Below are positions 43,632 to 51,795 of a stretch of DNA of 64,000 bases, one piece after another. The position numbers were made by a program, and so were the translations under genes. The first letter of the stretch is position 1, and the number at the start of each line of letters is the position of its first letter. This DNA is from Pseudonocardia hydrocarbonoxydans (GTDB lineage: Bacteria > Actinomycetota > Actinomycetes > Mycobacteriales > Pseudonocardiaceae): NCBI RefSeq assembly GCF_006539565.1, contig NZ_BJNG01000012.1:53465-117464 (forward strand). The letters run 5' to 3'. The notes beneath the pieces are model-generated. The model was not told the DNA's origin. It saw nothing but the letters and a program-made list of their open reading frames with translations, and did no database searches.

Positions 43632-45601
43632 GACTCCACCATACTCTGCGGGGGTACCGTACGCAGATCCAGCCTGCGCAGGAGCTGCGCGTTCGCCGCC
43701 ACCACGACCGTCGACAGGCTCATCGCCACCGCGGCCGCGGCCGGTGGGAGGGCGAAGCCGACGCCGGCGAGCACGCCCGCGGCCAGCGGCACCGACGCCA
43801 CGTTGTAGCCCGTGGCCCAGACCAGGTTCTGCACCATCCTGCGGTACCCGGCGCGGGACAGGCGCCGGACCGCGAGCACGGCGCGCGGGTCGTCGGAGGC
43901 CAGCACGACCCCGGCCGACTCCATCGCCACGTCCGTGCCGGCGCCGATCGCGATCCCGACGTCGGCGCGGGCGAGCGCGGGGGCGTCGTTGACGCCGTCA
44001 CCGACCATCGCCACCCGCAGCCCGCGCGCCTGCAGCCGGGCGACGGCGGCGTCCTTGTCGGCGGGCAGCACCTCGGCGAGCACCTCGTCGACGCCGAGCT
44101 CCGCGCCCACCGCCTCCGCGACGTCGCGCGCGTCCCCGGTGATCATGACGACGCGCACGCCCGCCGCGTGCAGGCCGTCGACGGCCGCGCGTGACTCCGG
44201 CCGGACGGCGTCGGCCAGCGCGATCGCACCGGCGACGGTCCCGTCCCGGACGACGTGCAGCACGGTGGCGCCTGCCGGGGCGGGGGAGTCGAGCGGGCCG
44301 AGGGCGAGCTCGCGCAGCAGGGCCGGGCCGCCGACGGCGACGTCGTGACCGTCGACCACGGCCCGGACGCCGCGCCCGGCGAGCGACCGGAAGCCGCGGG
44401 CGGGCGGCACGGCCGGGGCCGCGGCGACGATCGCCCTGGCCAGCGGGTGCTCGGAGTCCGACTCGGCCGCCGCGGCGAGCGCGAGCACCTCGTCGCGGGT
44501 GCCGCCCGGGGCGGGGGAGACGGCGACGACGGCCGGCTCGCCGCGCGTCAGGGTGCCGGTCTTGTCGAACAGCACGGCGTCGACCGAGCGCATCCGCTCC
44601 AGGGCGAGGCGGTCCTTGACCAGGATCCCGGCGCGCGCCGACATGGCCGTCGAGATCGCGATGACCAGCGGGATCGCCAGGCCGAGCGCGTGCGGGCAGG
44701 CGATGACCAGCACCGTCACCGTCCGCTCCACGGCGGAGCCGAGATCGCCCAGTGCCGTCCAGACGGCGAAGGTCAGTGCGCCGGAGACGGCGGCGAACCA
44801 GAACAGCACCGCCGCGGCCCGGTCGGCGAGCGCCTGCGCGCGCGAGCGGGAGGCCTGTGCGTCGGCGACCAGGCGCCGGACGCCGGCCAGTGCGGTGTCC
44901 TCGCCCACGGCCGAGACCCGCACCCGGATCGCGGAGTCGGTGGCGACGGTCCCGGCGACGACCCGGTCACCCGCCGCGCGCAGCGCGGGGCGCGACTCCC
45001 CGGTGACCGTCGACTCGTCCACCTCGGCGGCGCCCTGCGTCACCGTCCCGTCGGCCGGGACGCGACCGCCCGGGCGGACGAGCACGACGTCGCCGACGGC
45101 GAGGCCGGCCGTCGGCACCGTGGCGACCGTCCCGTCGGGGGCGACGCGCTCGGCCGTGTCGGGGAGCAGGTCCGACAGCGCGTCGAGGGCGCCGGAGGCC
45201 TGCCCGAGCGCGCGCATCTCCAGTCAGTGCCCCAGCAGCATCACCACGACCAGCAGGGCGAGCTCCCACCAGAAGTCGAGCATGAACAGGCCCAGGGTGG
45301 TGGCGGTGCTCGCCACGGCGGCGACGGTGATCGCCAGCGCGACCAGCGTCATCATCCCCGGCCGGCGCGACCGCACCTCGCCCACGGCGCCGGTGAGGAA
45401 CGGCCACCCGCCGTAGAGGTAGAGGACCGGCCCGAGCGTGGGTGGGATCCAGGAGGCCCAACCGGGCACCCCGTAGCCGAGCAGGTCGGCGAACATCGGG
45501 CTCGCGGCGACGACGGGCACCGCGAGCACCAGGCTGATCCAGAACCGGTCGCGGAACCGGGCGGCGTGGTCGGAGTGGTCGTGCGCGTGGTCGGTCGCCA
45601 T
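43628..45601 (-). pseudogene. CopB-type P1B ATPase, interrupted by TGA
   Basis: Two segments in one frame, 45601 down to 45224 and 45223 down to 43628, encode a complete heavy-metal ATPase (657 codons). The first gives a His-rich N-terminus (MATDHAHDHSDHAARF) and two or more membrane helices ending VVVMLLGH; the second opens LEMRALGQASGAL and has the TGES loop, CPH ion-binding motif ACPHALGLAIP, DKTGTLTRG and [16 protein letters not shown]. Between them is a single TGA at codon 126 where homologs have TGG (LLGHW-LEMRALGQ). The CPH motif indicates CopB-type Cu/Ag export. It is the first gene of the copper operon, and its loss could reduce downstream coupling. Confidence 0.88.
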
Positions 45602-45616
45602 CACGTCCTCCTCGTG

Positions 45617-45633
45617 ATACCCCAGGGGGGTAT
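45617..45633 (-). promoter_or_regulatory. CsoR operator
   Basis: ATACCCC and GGGGTAT form a perfect inverted repeat with spacer AGG, matching the usual ATACCCC-N-GGGGTAT CsoR site. It lies 16 bases upstream of the first ATG of the copper operon. CsoR encoded within the operon would bind here and be released by copper. Confidence 0.85.
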
Positions 45634-45741
45634 TGGCAGGGACGGTAGCAGGCAACCGGACGGCCCGGTCGGGTATTCCGCGCACCCCCGCGGGGCGGAC
45701 CGCTCGCCGGACGGGGGCCTGCGGGGCGGCGCCCGCCCCGC

Positions 45742-46047
45742 TCAGCAGTCCTCGGCCTGCCGCACGACGCCGAGGTCCACCATCGACTCGCGGGTGATCT
45801 CGGCGCCCGGCTCGGGGGTCTGGGTGCACACGCGCCACTCGACGTCCTCGACCTGGGTGCGGTCGGCACCGCTGAGGTCGCGGGTGGTGACGCGCACCTC
45901 GAAGCCCGTCGGCTGCTGCACCGCGTCCTGCGCGGCCTGCAGGTTCTGCCCGACGACGTCGGGCATCGTCCAGGTGGGTCCGGACGACGCGCAGCCGGCG
46001 ATGCCGGCCACCGCGAGCAGGGCGAGGGCGATCCGGCGTCGGGGCAC
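45742..46047 (-). CDS. PASTA-domain lipoprotein
   Basis: A 101-residue exported lipoprotein. The signal peptide MPRRRIALALLAVAGIAGC ends in a lipobox with C19. The mature part is one PASTA domain: TWTMPDVVGQNLQAAQDAVQ, then FEVRVTTRDLSG and TQTPEPGAEITRESMVDLGV. PASTA domains bind peptidoglycan fragments or act as ligand sensors on Ser/Thr kinases; here the domain is free and anchored to the membrane. A terminal cysteine EDC may form a disulphide with the one in EWRVCTQ. Not linked to a known operon. Confidence 0.88.
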   Translation of the reverse strand: MPRRRIALALLAVAGIAGCASSGPTWTMPDVVGQNLQAAQDAVQQPTGFEVRVTTRDLSGADRTQVEDVEWRVCTQTPEPGAEITRESMVDLGVVRQAEDC

Positions 46048-46127
46048 GTCTGTATGTCGTCACCGCCGTCCCGGTGCTACCACCGGGTACAGCGGTTGCC
46101 CTGGAGCGGAGCGGGTAACCGCCCGGC

Positions 46128-46619
46128 ATGGACACCGACAAGAAGCTCCGGGCCAGCGCCGTCGTCGCGGCCCCTGCCGACGCGGTATTCGCGCTCCTGT
46201 CCGACCCGCACCGGCACGCCGAGCTCGACGGCGCCGAGTCGATCCGGGGCGTCGAGGGCGACACGCCCCCCATCTCCGGCATCGGTCAGGTCTTCACGAT
46301 GAACATGCACGCCGACGACCTCGGCGACTACCGCATGGTCAACTCCGTCAGCGCGCACGTCCCCGGCGCCCGGATCGGCTGGGCGCCCAAGGTCGACCCG
46401 ACCTGCGAGCTGGCCGGGAAGCTGGACGGGATGGAGGCCAGCGGGCACACGTTCACCTACGACCTGCGCGAGGTCGACGGCGGCACCGAGGTGACGTCGA
46501 CCTACGACTGGACCGGGGTGAAGGACCCGCAGTTCGAGCAGATGTTCCCGCGCGTCTCCGAGGAGCAGCTGGCCGGATCGCTCGACCGGATCGCCGCCGC
46601 TACCCGATCGGGAGTGTGA
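46128..46619 (+). CDS. SRPBCC-family protein
   Basis: A 163-residue SRPBCC-fold protein. It opens MDTDKKLRASAVVAAPADAV, the typical first strand and helix, followed by FALLSDPHRHAELDGAESIR and the central sheet with VFTMNMHADDLGDYRMVNSV and GHTFTYDLREVDGGTEVTST. The closing helix contains EEQLAGSLDRIAAAT. It probably binds a hydrophobic ligand in the cytosol; no partner is indicated. Its last 20 bases overlap the end of the convergent histidine-kinase gene. Confidence 0.88.
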   Translation: MDTDKKLRASAVVAAPADAVFALLSDPHRHAELDGAESIRGVEGDTPPISGIGQVFTMNMHADDLGDYRMVNSVSAHVPGARIGWAPKVDPTCELAGKLDGMEASGHTFTYDLREVDGGTEVTSTYDWTGVKDPQFEQMFPRVSEEQLAGSLDRIAAATRSGV

Positions 46620-48261
46620 CCAGCACCGTCGTGCCCCGGCCGGGCGTGCTGTCGACGACGAGCGCCCCGCCCATGGCCTCGGCCAGCCCCCTGGCGAGCA
46701 CCATCCCCAGACCGGCTCCGGGCTCCGGCCCGGTGTCGGCGCCGAGCCGGTCGAACGGCACGAACAGTCGCTCGACCAGCTCGTCGGGGATGCCGGGGCC
46801 GGAGTCGGACACCGACACCGAGCCCGGTGCGGCGCTCACCCGCACCCAGCCGCCGCACCGGTTGTAGCGCACCCCGTTCGTCACCAGGTTGATCAGTACC
46901 TGGCGCAGCCGTCGTGCGTCGGCGTGCACGGTGCCGTGGGCGTCGGACCCGTCGATGCGCACGTCGCGCTCGTCGGCGAGGGGCCGCAGCAGATCGACGA
47001 CCTCGCCCACGAGCGCGCCGAGGTCGACGTCGGTGCGGTGCAGCGGGAGCGCGCCCGCCTCGATCGCGGCGATGTCGAGCACGTCGTCGACGAGGGCGAG
47101 GATGTGCGAGGACGCCCCGGCGATGTGCCCGAGCGCGGCGGCGCGGCGCTCGGGGCTCAGTTCGAGGGTGCCCAGCAGCTCGGTGAACCCGGTGATGGCC
47201 TGCAGCGGCGTGCGCAGCTCGTGGCTCAGCGACGACAGGAACTCGGACTTGGCCCGGCTGGCCGACTCCGCCACCTCCTGGGCCAGCTCGGCCTCCCGGC
47301 GGGCGCGGCGGTCCTGCTCGGCGGCGCGCCGCGCCGTCACGTCCAGGACGTTGACGCTGAGGTAGAGCGGCTCGCCCACCGCCCCGCGCACCACCGACGC
47401 GGTGACGCCCGCCCGCACCGGCTCCCCGTCGACGTGCAGGACCGTGGTCTCGAACTGCACCGAGTCGCACTCGCCGCCGGTGCACCGGGCGAGGGCGGCG
47501 AGGGCCTCGGGCGCCGTTGCGGGCTCGAGCACCGACGCGAGCCCGGCGGCGAGCAGCTCCTCCTCGGTGCGGCCGAGCATCACCCGCAGGGCCCGGTTGA
47601 CGCGGGCGAACCTCCCGTCGAGCCCGGTGAGCGCCATCCCGATCGCGTTGTCCTCGAACGCGCGGCGGAAGCGGTCCTCGCTCTCGGCGAGCGCGCCGTA
47701 GAGCCGGGCGTGCTCGATCGCCACCGACGCGAGGTGGGTGAAGCGCTCCACCAGCCGGCGCTCGCGGGGAGTGGGCCGGTGCGGCACGTCGTGGTAGACG
47801 GCGAAGGTGCCCAGCACGCTCGGCGCCCCGGCCACCCCCCGGCCCCGGATGGGGCTCGACCAGCACGCCCGCAGCCCGTGCGGTCGGGCCAGCTCCCGGT
47901 ACCCGGCCCACCGGGGGTCGGTGACGATGTCCTCCGCCACGACCTCGATGTCGAGGTGCGCGGCGGTGCCGCAGGACCCGGCCAGCGGCCCCGACCGCAT
48001 GCCGTCGATCGCGGCGGAGTACGTGGCGGGCAGGCTCGGCGCGGCCCCGTGGTGCAGCGTGTCGTGCCGGGCGTCGAGCAGCAGCACCGAGCAGCGGCTC
48101 GACGGGATGAGCTCCTCCAGGGCCTCGGTGACGGCCGCGAGCATCTCCGGCAGCGCGGCGCCGCCGGAGATCAGCTCGAGCACCGTGGTCTGCCGGTGCA
48201 GCAGGTCGAGGCTGTCGGCGTGGTCGAGGTCGGCGGTCCGTCCCGCCGTCGGGGCCGCCAC
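46600..48261 (-). CDS. GAF-PAS sensor histidine kinase
   Basis: A 553-residue cytosolic sensor kinase. A GAF domain at about residues 30-187 is followed by a PAS domain at 195-312 (DRFRRAFEDNAIGMALTGLD) with its PAC-like end LSVNVLDVTARRA. The HisKA box is SLSHELRTPLQAITGF with the phosphorylated H347. The HATPase domain follows with LINLVTNGVRYNRCGG, DSGPGIPDE and PGAGLGMVLARGLAEAMGG. No membrane helices are seen, so it senses a soluble or diffusible signal. GTG start at 48261 is two bases past the response-regulator stop; the pair is one operon. Confidence 0.92.
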   Translation of the reverse strand: MAAPTAGRTADLDHADSLDLLHRQTTVLELISGGAALPEMLAAVTEALEELIPSSRCSVLLLDARHDTLHHGAAPSLPATYSAAIDGMRSGPLAGSCGTAAHLDIEVVAEDIVTDPRWAGYRELARPHGLRACWSSPIRGRGVAGAPSVLGTFAVYHDVPHRPTPRERRLVERFTHLASVAIEHARLYGALAESEDRFRRAFEDNAIGMALTGLDGRFARVNRALRVMLGRTEEELLAAGLASVLEPATAPEALAALARCTGGECDSVQFETTVLHVDGEPVRAGVTASVVRGAVGEPLYLSVNVLDVTARRAAEQDRRARREAELAQEVAESASRAKSEFLSSLSHELRTPLQAITGFTELLGTLELSPERRAAALGHIAGASSHILALVDDVLDIAAIEAGALPLHRTDVDLGALVGEVVDLLRPLADERDVRIDGSDAHGTVHADARRLRQVLINLVTNGVRYNRCGGWVRVSAAPGSVSVSDSGPGIPDELVERLFVPFDRLGADTGPEPGAGLGMVLARGLAEAMGGALVVDSTPGRGTTVLVTLPIG

Positions 48262-48263
48262 GC

Positions 48264-48965
48264 TCAGGGCTCCAGCTGGTAGCCGACGCCGCGTACCGTG
48301 CGCAGCCGCCGGGGCCGGCCCGGGTCGGCCTCGATCTTGTTGCGCAGCCGGTGGACGTGCTCGGTGACGGTGGCCTCGCCCTGCCAGCCGGGCTCGCTGC
48401 GCCACACGCTCTTGAGCAGCTGCGCCCGGCTGAACACCTGCCGGGGGTGCCGGGCGAGGTAGGCGAGCAGGTCGAACTCGCGGGCGGTCAGCTCCACCGG
48501 GCGGCCGTCGACCTGCACGTCGCGGGTGGCCGGGTCGACGAGCAGGCCGGTGACCGCCGCGGGTGCGGGGGGCTGCGACCCGGCGCGCCGCAGCACCGAC
48601 CGGACCCGTGCCGCGAGCTCGCCGGGGGAGAACGGCTTGACCAGGTAGTCGTCGGCGCCCAGGTCGAGCCCCACGATGCGGTCGGTCTCCCCGCTGCGCC
48701 CGGACAACACGATCACCGGCAGCGTGCCGGTGCCGCCCGGGGCGCCGCGGACCCGGCGCAGCACGTCGAGCCCGCCGACACCGGGCATCGACAGGTCGAG
48801 CACCACCAGGTCCGGCCGGTCGGAGGCGATCTGCTCCAGCGCGGCCGTGCCGTCGCGGGCCTGCGACACCGCGTACCCGTCGGCCTCCAGCTGCCAGGAC
48901 ACGACGGTGCGGACCCGCTCGTCGTCGTCGACGACCAGGACACGGCGTCGTGTGTGCTCCGTCAC
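48264..48965 (-). CDS. OmpR-family response regulator
   Basis: A 233-residue regulator partner of the kinase that follows. The receiver domain has VLVVDDDE, the phosphorylated D57 in VVLDLSMPG, and K110 in LVKPFSPGELAARVR. The C-terminal winged helix of OmpR type has VELTAREFDLLAYLARHPRQ and VTEHVHRLRNKIEADPGRP, then RTVRGVGYQLEP. GTG start at 48965. The kinase start lies just two bases downstream of its stop. Target genes cannot be predicted from the sequence. Confidence 0.95.
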   Translation of the reverse strand: MTEHTRRRVLVVDDDERVRTVVSWQLEADGYAVSQARDGTAALEQIASDRPDLVVLDLSMPGVGGLDVLRRVRGAPGGTGTLPVIVLSGRSGETDRIVGLDLGADDYLVKPFSPGELAARVRSVLRRAGSQPPAPAAVTGLLVDPATRDVQVDGRPVELTAREFDLLAYLARHPRQVFSRAQLLKSVWRSEPGWQGEATVTEHVHRLRNKIEADPGRPRRLRTVRGVGYQLEP

Positions 48966-49020
48966 GGGGCCTCCCTCGGCTCATCGTGCCCGCCGGGCCC
49001 GGCGGCGGGCAAGCCGCCGG

Positions 49021-50475
49021 TCACCCGGCGGGGACCCGCCCGGGGACGAGGTCCATGTCGCGGTCCAGCGTGGCGGTGCGCATGACGATCCGGTCGAGCA
49101 GGTAGTTCTGCCGCACGTCGAAGGGCTCCCGTCCGGTGCGTCGCGGGAACCGGTCGACCGCGCGCCGGACGTAGGACGAGGTGAGGTCCAGGAACGGCAG
49201 CCGGGGGGTGTCCGCGGCCGGGACGCGCGGCGTCGCCGAGGCCAGGCCGCGCCGGCGCAAATGGCGCACCAGCCGGGCGACGTAGCGCGACGACAGGTCG
49301 GCGCGCAGCGTCCACGAGGCGTTGGTGTAGCCGAAGCAGAACGCCAGGTTCGGCACGCCGCCGAGCATGAGACCCCGGTAGACGACGGTGCGGCCGACGT
49401 CGACGGGCTCGCCGTCGACCTCCAGGTCCATCCCGCCCAACGGCAGCAGCGTCAGCCCGGTCGCCGACACCACGACGTCGGCATCGAGCACCCGCCCCGA
49501 CTCCAGCCGCACGCCCTCGGGCACGAACCGGTCGATCCGCTCGGTCACCACCGACGCCCGGCCGTCGGCGACGGCGCGGAAGAAGTCGCCGCCGGGCACC
49601 ACGCACAGCCGCTGGTCCCACGGCTCGTAGGCGGGGGTGAAGTGCTCGTCGAGGTAGGCGGGGTCGTCCAGGAAGCGCCGGGCGCCCGCCCGCAGCAGCT
49701 TCTTGGCGGTCTCCGGGCGCCGCCGGCACAGCTGGTAGAACGCCGAGGTCAGCAGCACGTTCTTGGTGCGCACCAGCGAGTGCGCGACGCCCGCGGGCAG
49801 GAACCGGCGCAGCGCGTCGGCGACGCCGTCGGTGCGCGCCAGCGCCGTCAGGTAGGACGGGGAGCGCTGCAGCATCGTCACGTGCCCGGCCGTCTGCGCC
49901 ATCGCCGGTACGAGCGTGACGGCCGTGGCCCCGCTGCCGACGACGACCACCCGCCGCCCGGCGTGGTCGAGGTCGGCGGGCCAGAACTGGGGATGCACGA
50001 ACCGGCCCGCGAAGTCGTCGAGGCCCGGGAAGTCGGGCTGGTGGCCCTGCTCGTAGTCGTAGTAGCCGGCGCAGACGTAGAGGAACGAGCAGGTCCAGGT
50101 CGCCCCGCCCCGGGTCCGCACCGTCCACCGCGCCTCGTCCGACGACCACTGCGCGCCGGTCACCCGCGTGCCGAACCGGATGTGCTCGGTGATCCGCGCC
50201 TGCGCGGCGGTGTCGCGGATGTAGTCCCGGATGCGCTCCCCGCCGGCCATCGACTCCGGCTCCCGCCACGGCCGGAACGGGTAGGCCAGGGTGAACATGT
50301 CGGAGTCCGACCGCACGCCGGGGTAGCGGAACAGGTCCCAGGTGCCCCCGATCGCGTCGCGGGACTCCAGGATCGCGTAGGTCGTGCCCGGTGCGTCGTG
50401 CTGCAGCCGCCAGGCGGCGCCGATCCCCGACAGCCCGGCCCCGACGATCAGCACGTCGACGTGGTCAGTGGTCAT
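49021..50475 (-). CDS. EthA-like Baeyer-Villiger monooxygenase
   Basis: A 484-residue flavin monooxygenase of the EthA type. The FAD motif is VLIVGAGLSGIGAAWRL, followed by ESRDAIGGTWDLFRYPGVRS. The BVMO fingerprint is FAGRFVHPQFW, and the NADP motif is VVVVGSGATAVTLVP; the C-terminal segment contains YLLDRIVMRTATLDRDMDL. Mycobacterial EthA (489 residues) activates ethionamide; natural substrates are ketones. ATG at 50475 is chosen because the Rossmann motif begins there; GGGAG abuts the ATG. It follows the LuxR gene on the same strand, separated by a long palindrome. Confidence 0.92.
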   Translation of the reverse strand: MTTDHVDVLIVGAGLSGIGAAWRLQHDAPGTTYAILESRDAIGGTWDLFRYPGVRSDSDMFTLAYPFRPWREPESMAGGERIRDYIRDTAAQARITEHIRFGTRVTGAQWSSDEARWTVRTRGGATWTCSFLYVCAGYYDYEQGHQPDFPGLDDFAGRFVHPQFWPADLDHAGRRVVVVGSGATAVTLVPAMAQTAGHVTMLQRSPSYLTALARTDGVADALRRFLPAGVAHSLVRTKNVLLTSAFYQLCRRRPETAKKLLRAGARRFLDDPAYLDEHFTPAYEPWDQRLCVVPGGDFFRAVADGRASVVTERIDRFVPEGVRLESGRVLDADVVVSATGLTLLPLGGMDLEVDGEPVDVGRTVVYRGLMLGGVPNLAFCFGYTNASWTLRADLSSRYVARLVRHLRRRGLASATPRVPAADTPRLPFLDLTSSYVRRAVDRFPRRTGREPFDVRQNYLLDRIVMRTATLDRDMDLVPGRVPAG

Positions 50476-50616
50476 CTCCCGAGTCTGCGCCACCGGGGCC
50501 CGCGGCGGGGAGGGCACACGGCGGCGGCGAGCACCGGGTCCCGTGCCGAGCGGGCGCCCGTGGTGCCCGGCGGCGTCGGCGGAACGGCCCTCGGCGTGCG
50601 CCACCCGCCCGCCGCA

Positions 50617-50684
50617 CCATGATCACCGTCTCGGTGCGTTTCCGGCGGGGGATCGCCGGAAACGCGCCCAGACGGTGATCATGG
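50617..50684. repeat. 68-base palindrome, 31-bp stem with one mismatch
   Basis: An outer perfect 15-bp arm pair (50617-50631 and 50670-50684, ends CCATGATCACCGTCT and AGACGGTGATCATGG) encloses a four-by-four middle that still pairs at three positions (two G-C and one G-T), then an inner perfect 12-bp pair (50636-50647 and 50654-50665) and a six-base loop GGGGAT. It is in the 249-base gap between the LuxR gene and the EthA-like gene, both on the minus strand. It resembles the palindrome at 26323 in architecture (long stem, six-base loop) but not in sequence. Confidence 0.9.
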
Positions 50685-50724
50685 ATGGACGGCCGGCCGT
50701 CGTCGTACGAGCGGTCGTCGTGCC

Positions 50725-51597
50725 TCAGATCAGGCCCGCCTCGCGCGCGGCGATGACCGCGCGGGCGCGGTTGCGGGTCCGCAGCTTGCGCATGGCGCTG
50801 TGCAGGTAGGCCTTCACGGTGCCGACGGTGATGCCGAGGTGGGCCGCGATCTCGGCGTTCGTCGCCCCCACCGCCACGTGCTGCAGCGTCTCGACCTCCC
50901 GGGGCGAGAGCGCCGGGCCCGCCCCGTCGCCGCCGGCGACCCGCGGGGCCGCGTCCGGGCCCTCCGCCGGTGACCGCTCCGGGCCGGGCTCGGTCAGCCC
51001 GTGGTGGATCCGGCTGAGGCGGTACCGCAGCTCGGGGTCGGTCGTCCGGTCGATGAGGTCGGCGAGCTCGTCGATGGCGGCGTCGCGCGGGTCGCCGGTC
51101 GCGGGACGCCCGGGCGGGGCCTGCCACTTCAGCAACGCCGCCGCGTCCCGGGCGATGTTGGCCGCGACCACCCCGGCGTTGCGCACGGCCACGTCGCCGA
51201 TCGGACGGCTCTCGCGCAGCGCCCCGTACACGACACCGCGCACCGCTCCGTGCACGACGACCGGGCAGGCCAGCAGCGAGGTCAGCCGCTCGTGCTCGAC
51301 GACGACCTGGTCGTAGTGGTGGGTGATCGACGTCGTGGTGGCGTAGTCGTTGACCCGGCACACCGTTCGGCGCACCATCGCCGCTCCGCCCAGCCCCCGC
51401 CCGGACAGCACGCTGACCTGGCGCAGGGAGTCGCCGAGGGTGCCGATCAGGTGGTCGATCGTCAGCTGCTGCGCGTGGCCTGCCGGGCTCGTCGTACCGG
51501 CGAAGAGCACCGGGAGCCCGGTGGCCGCCTGCAGCTCGTGGAGCCGACGCGGCAGGACCGTGTCCACGGCGCGGGCGATGGCGCTGTCGTCCGGCAC
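50725..51597 (-). CDS. GAF-LuxR regulator
   Basis: A 290-residue regulator. The first 170 residues look like a GAF-type sensing domain (TGLPVLFAGTTSPAGHAQQL, then LRQVSVLSGRGLGG and HGAVRGVVYGALRES). A linker helix and a C-terminal LuxR helix-turn-helix follow: LSPREVETLQHVAVGATNAE and ITVGTVKAYLHSAMRKLRT. The GTG at 51597 is chosen because AGGAGG lies six bases upstream; a TTG at 51603 touches the Shine-Dalgarno and is unlikely. It is divergent from the MHS transporter and may control it, or the EthA-like gene downstream. Confidence 0.9.
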   Translation of the reverse strand: MPDDSAIARAVDTVLPRRLHELQAATGLPVLFAGTTSPAGHAQQLTIDHLIGTLGDSLRQVSVLSGRGLGGAAMVRRTVCRVNDYATTTSITHHYDQVVVEHERLTSLLACPVVVHGAVRGVVYGALRESRPIGDVAVRNAGVVAANIARDAAALLKWQAPPGRPATGDPRDAAIDELADLIDRTTDPELRYRLSRIHHGLTEPGPERSPAEGPDAAPRVAGGDGAGPALSPREVETLQHVAVGATNAEIAAHLGITVGTVKAYLHSAMRKLRTRNRARAVIAAREAGLI

Positions 51598-51795
51598 GGA
51601 CAACCTCCTTCGTCACGGCCGCGGTGCCCGACCCGGGGCGTCACGAGGTGAAACGAGTCACCCGGCCGCAGGTTGCCGTCCGGCCCGGTCCCGCCGGTAC
51701 TGACTTTGGTTGGTGCCGCCGTGACGTCACCCGCCCCGCCCCGTTGTGCCTCGCAAGCACCCACCTCTCCGTGACCCGCTCGACGAGGAGCCGCG

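Noticed and set aside
4391..45226. UGA recoding (tryptophan or selenocysteine) at the two TGA stops
   Set aside because: TGA is the ordinary stop throughout the window, including many ATGA overlaps, and homologous positions hold tryptophan, not cysteine. No selenocysteine element was seen after either site. Mutation or sequence error is simpler.
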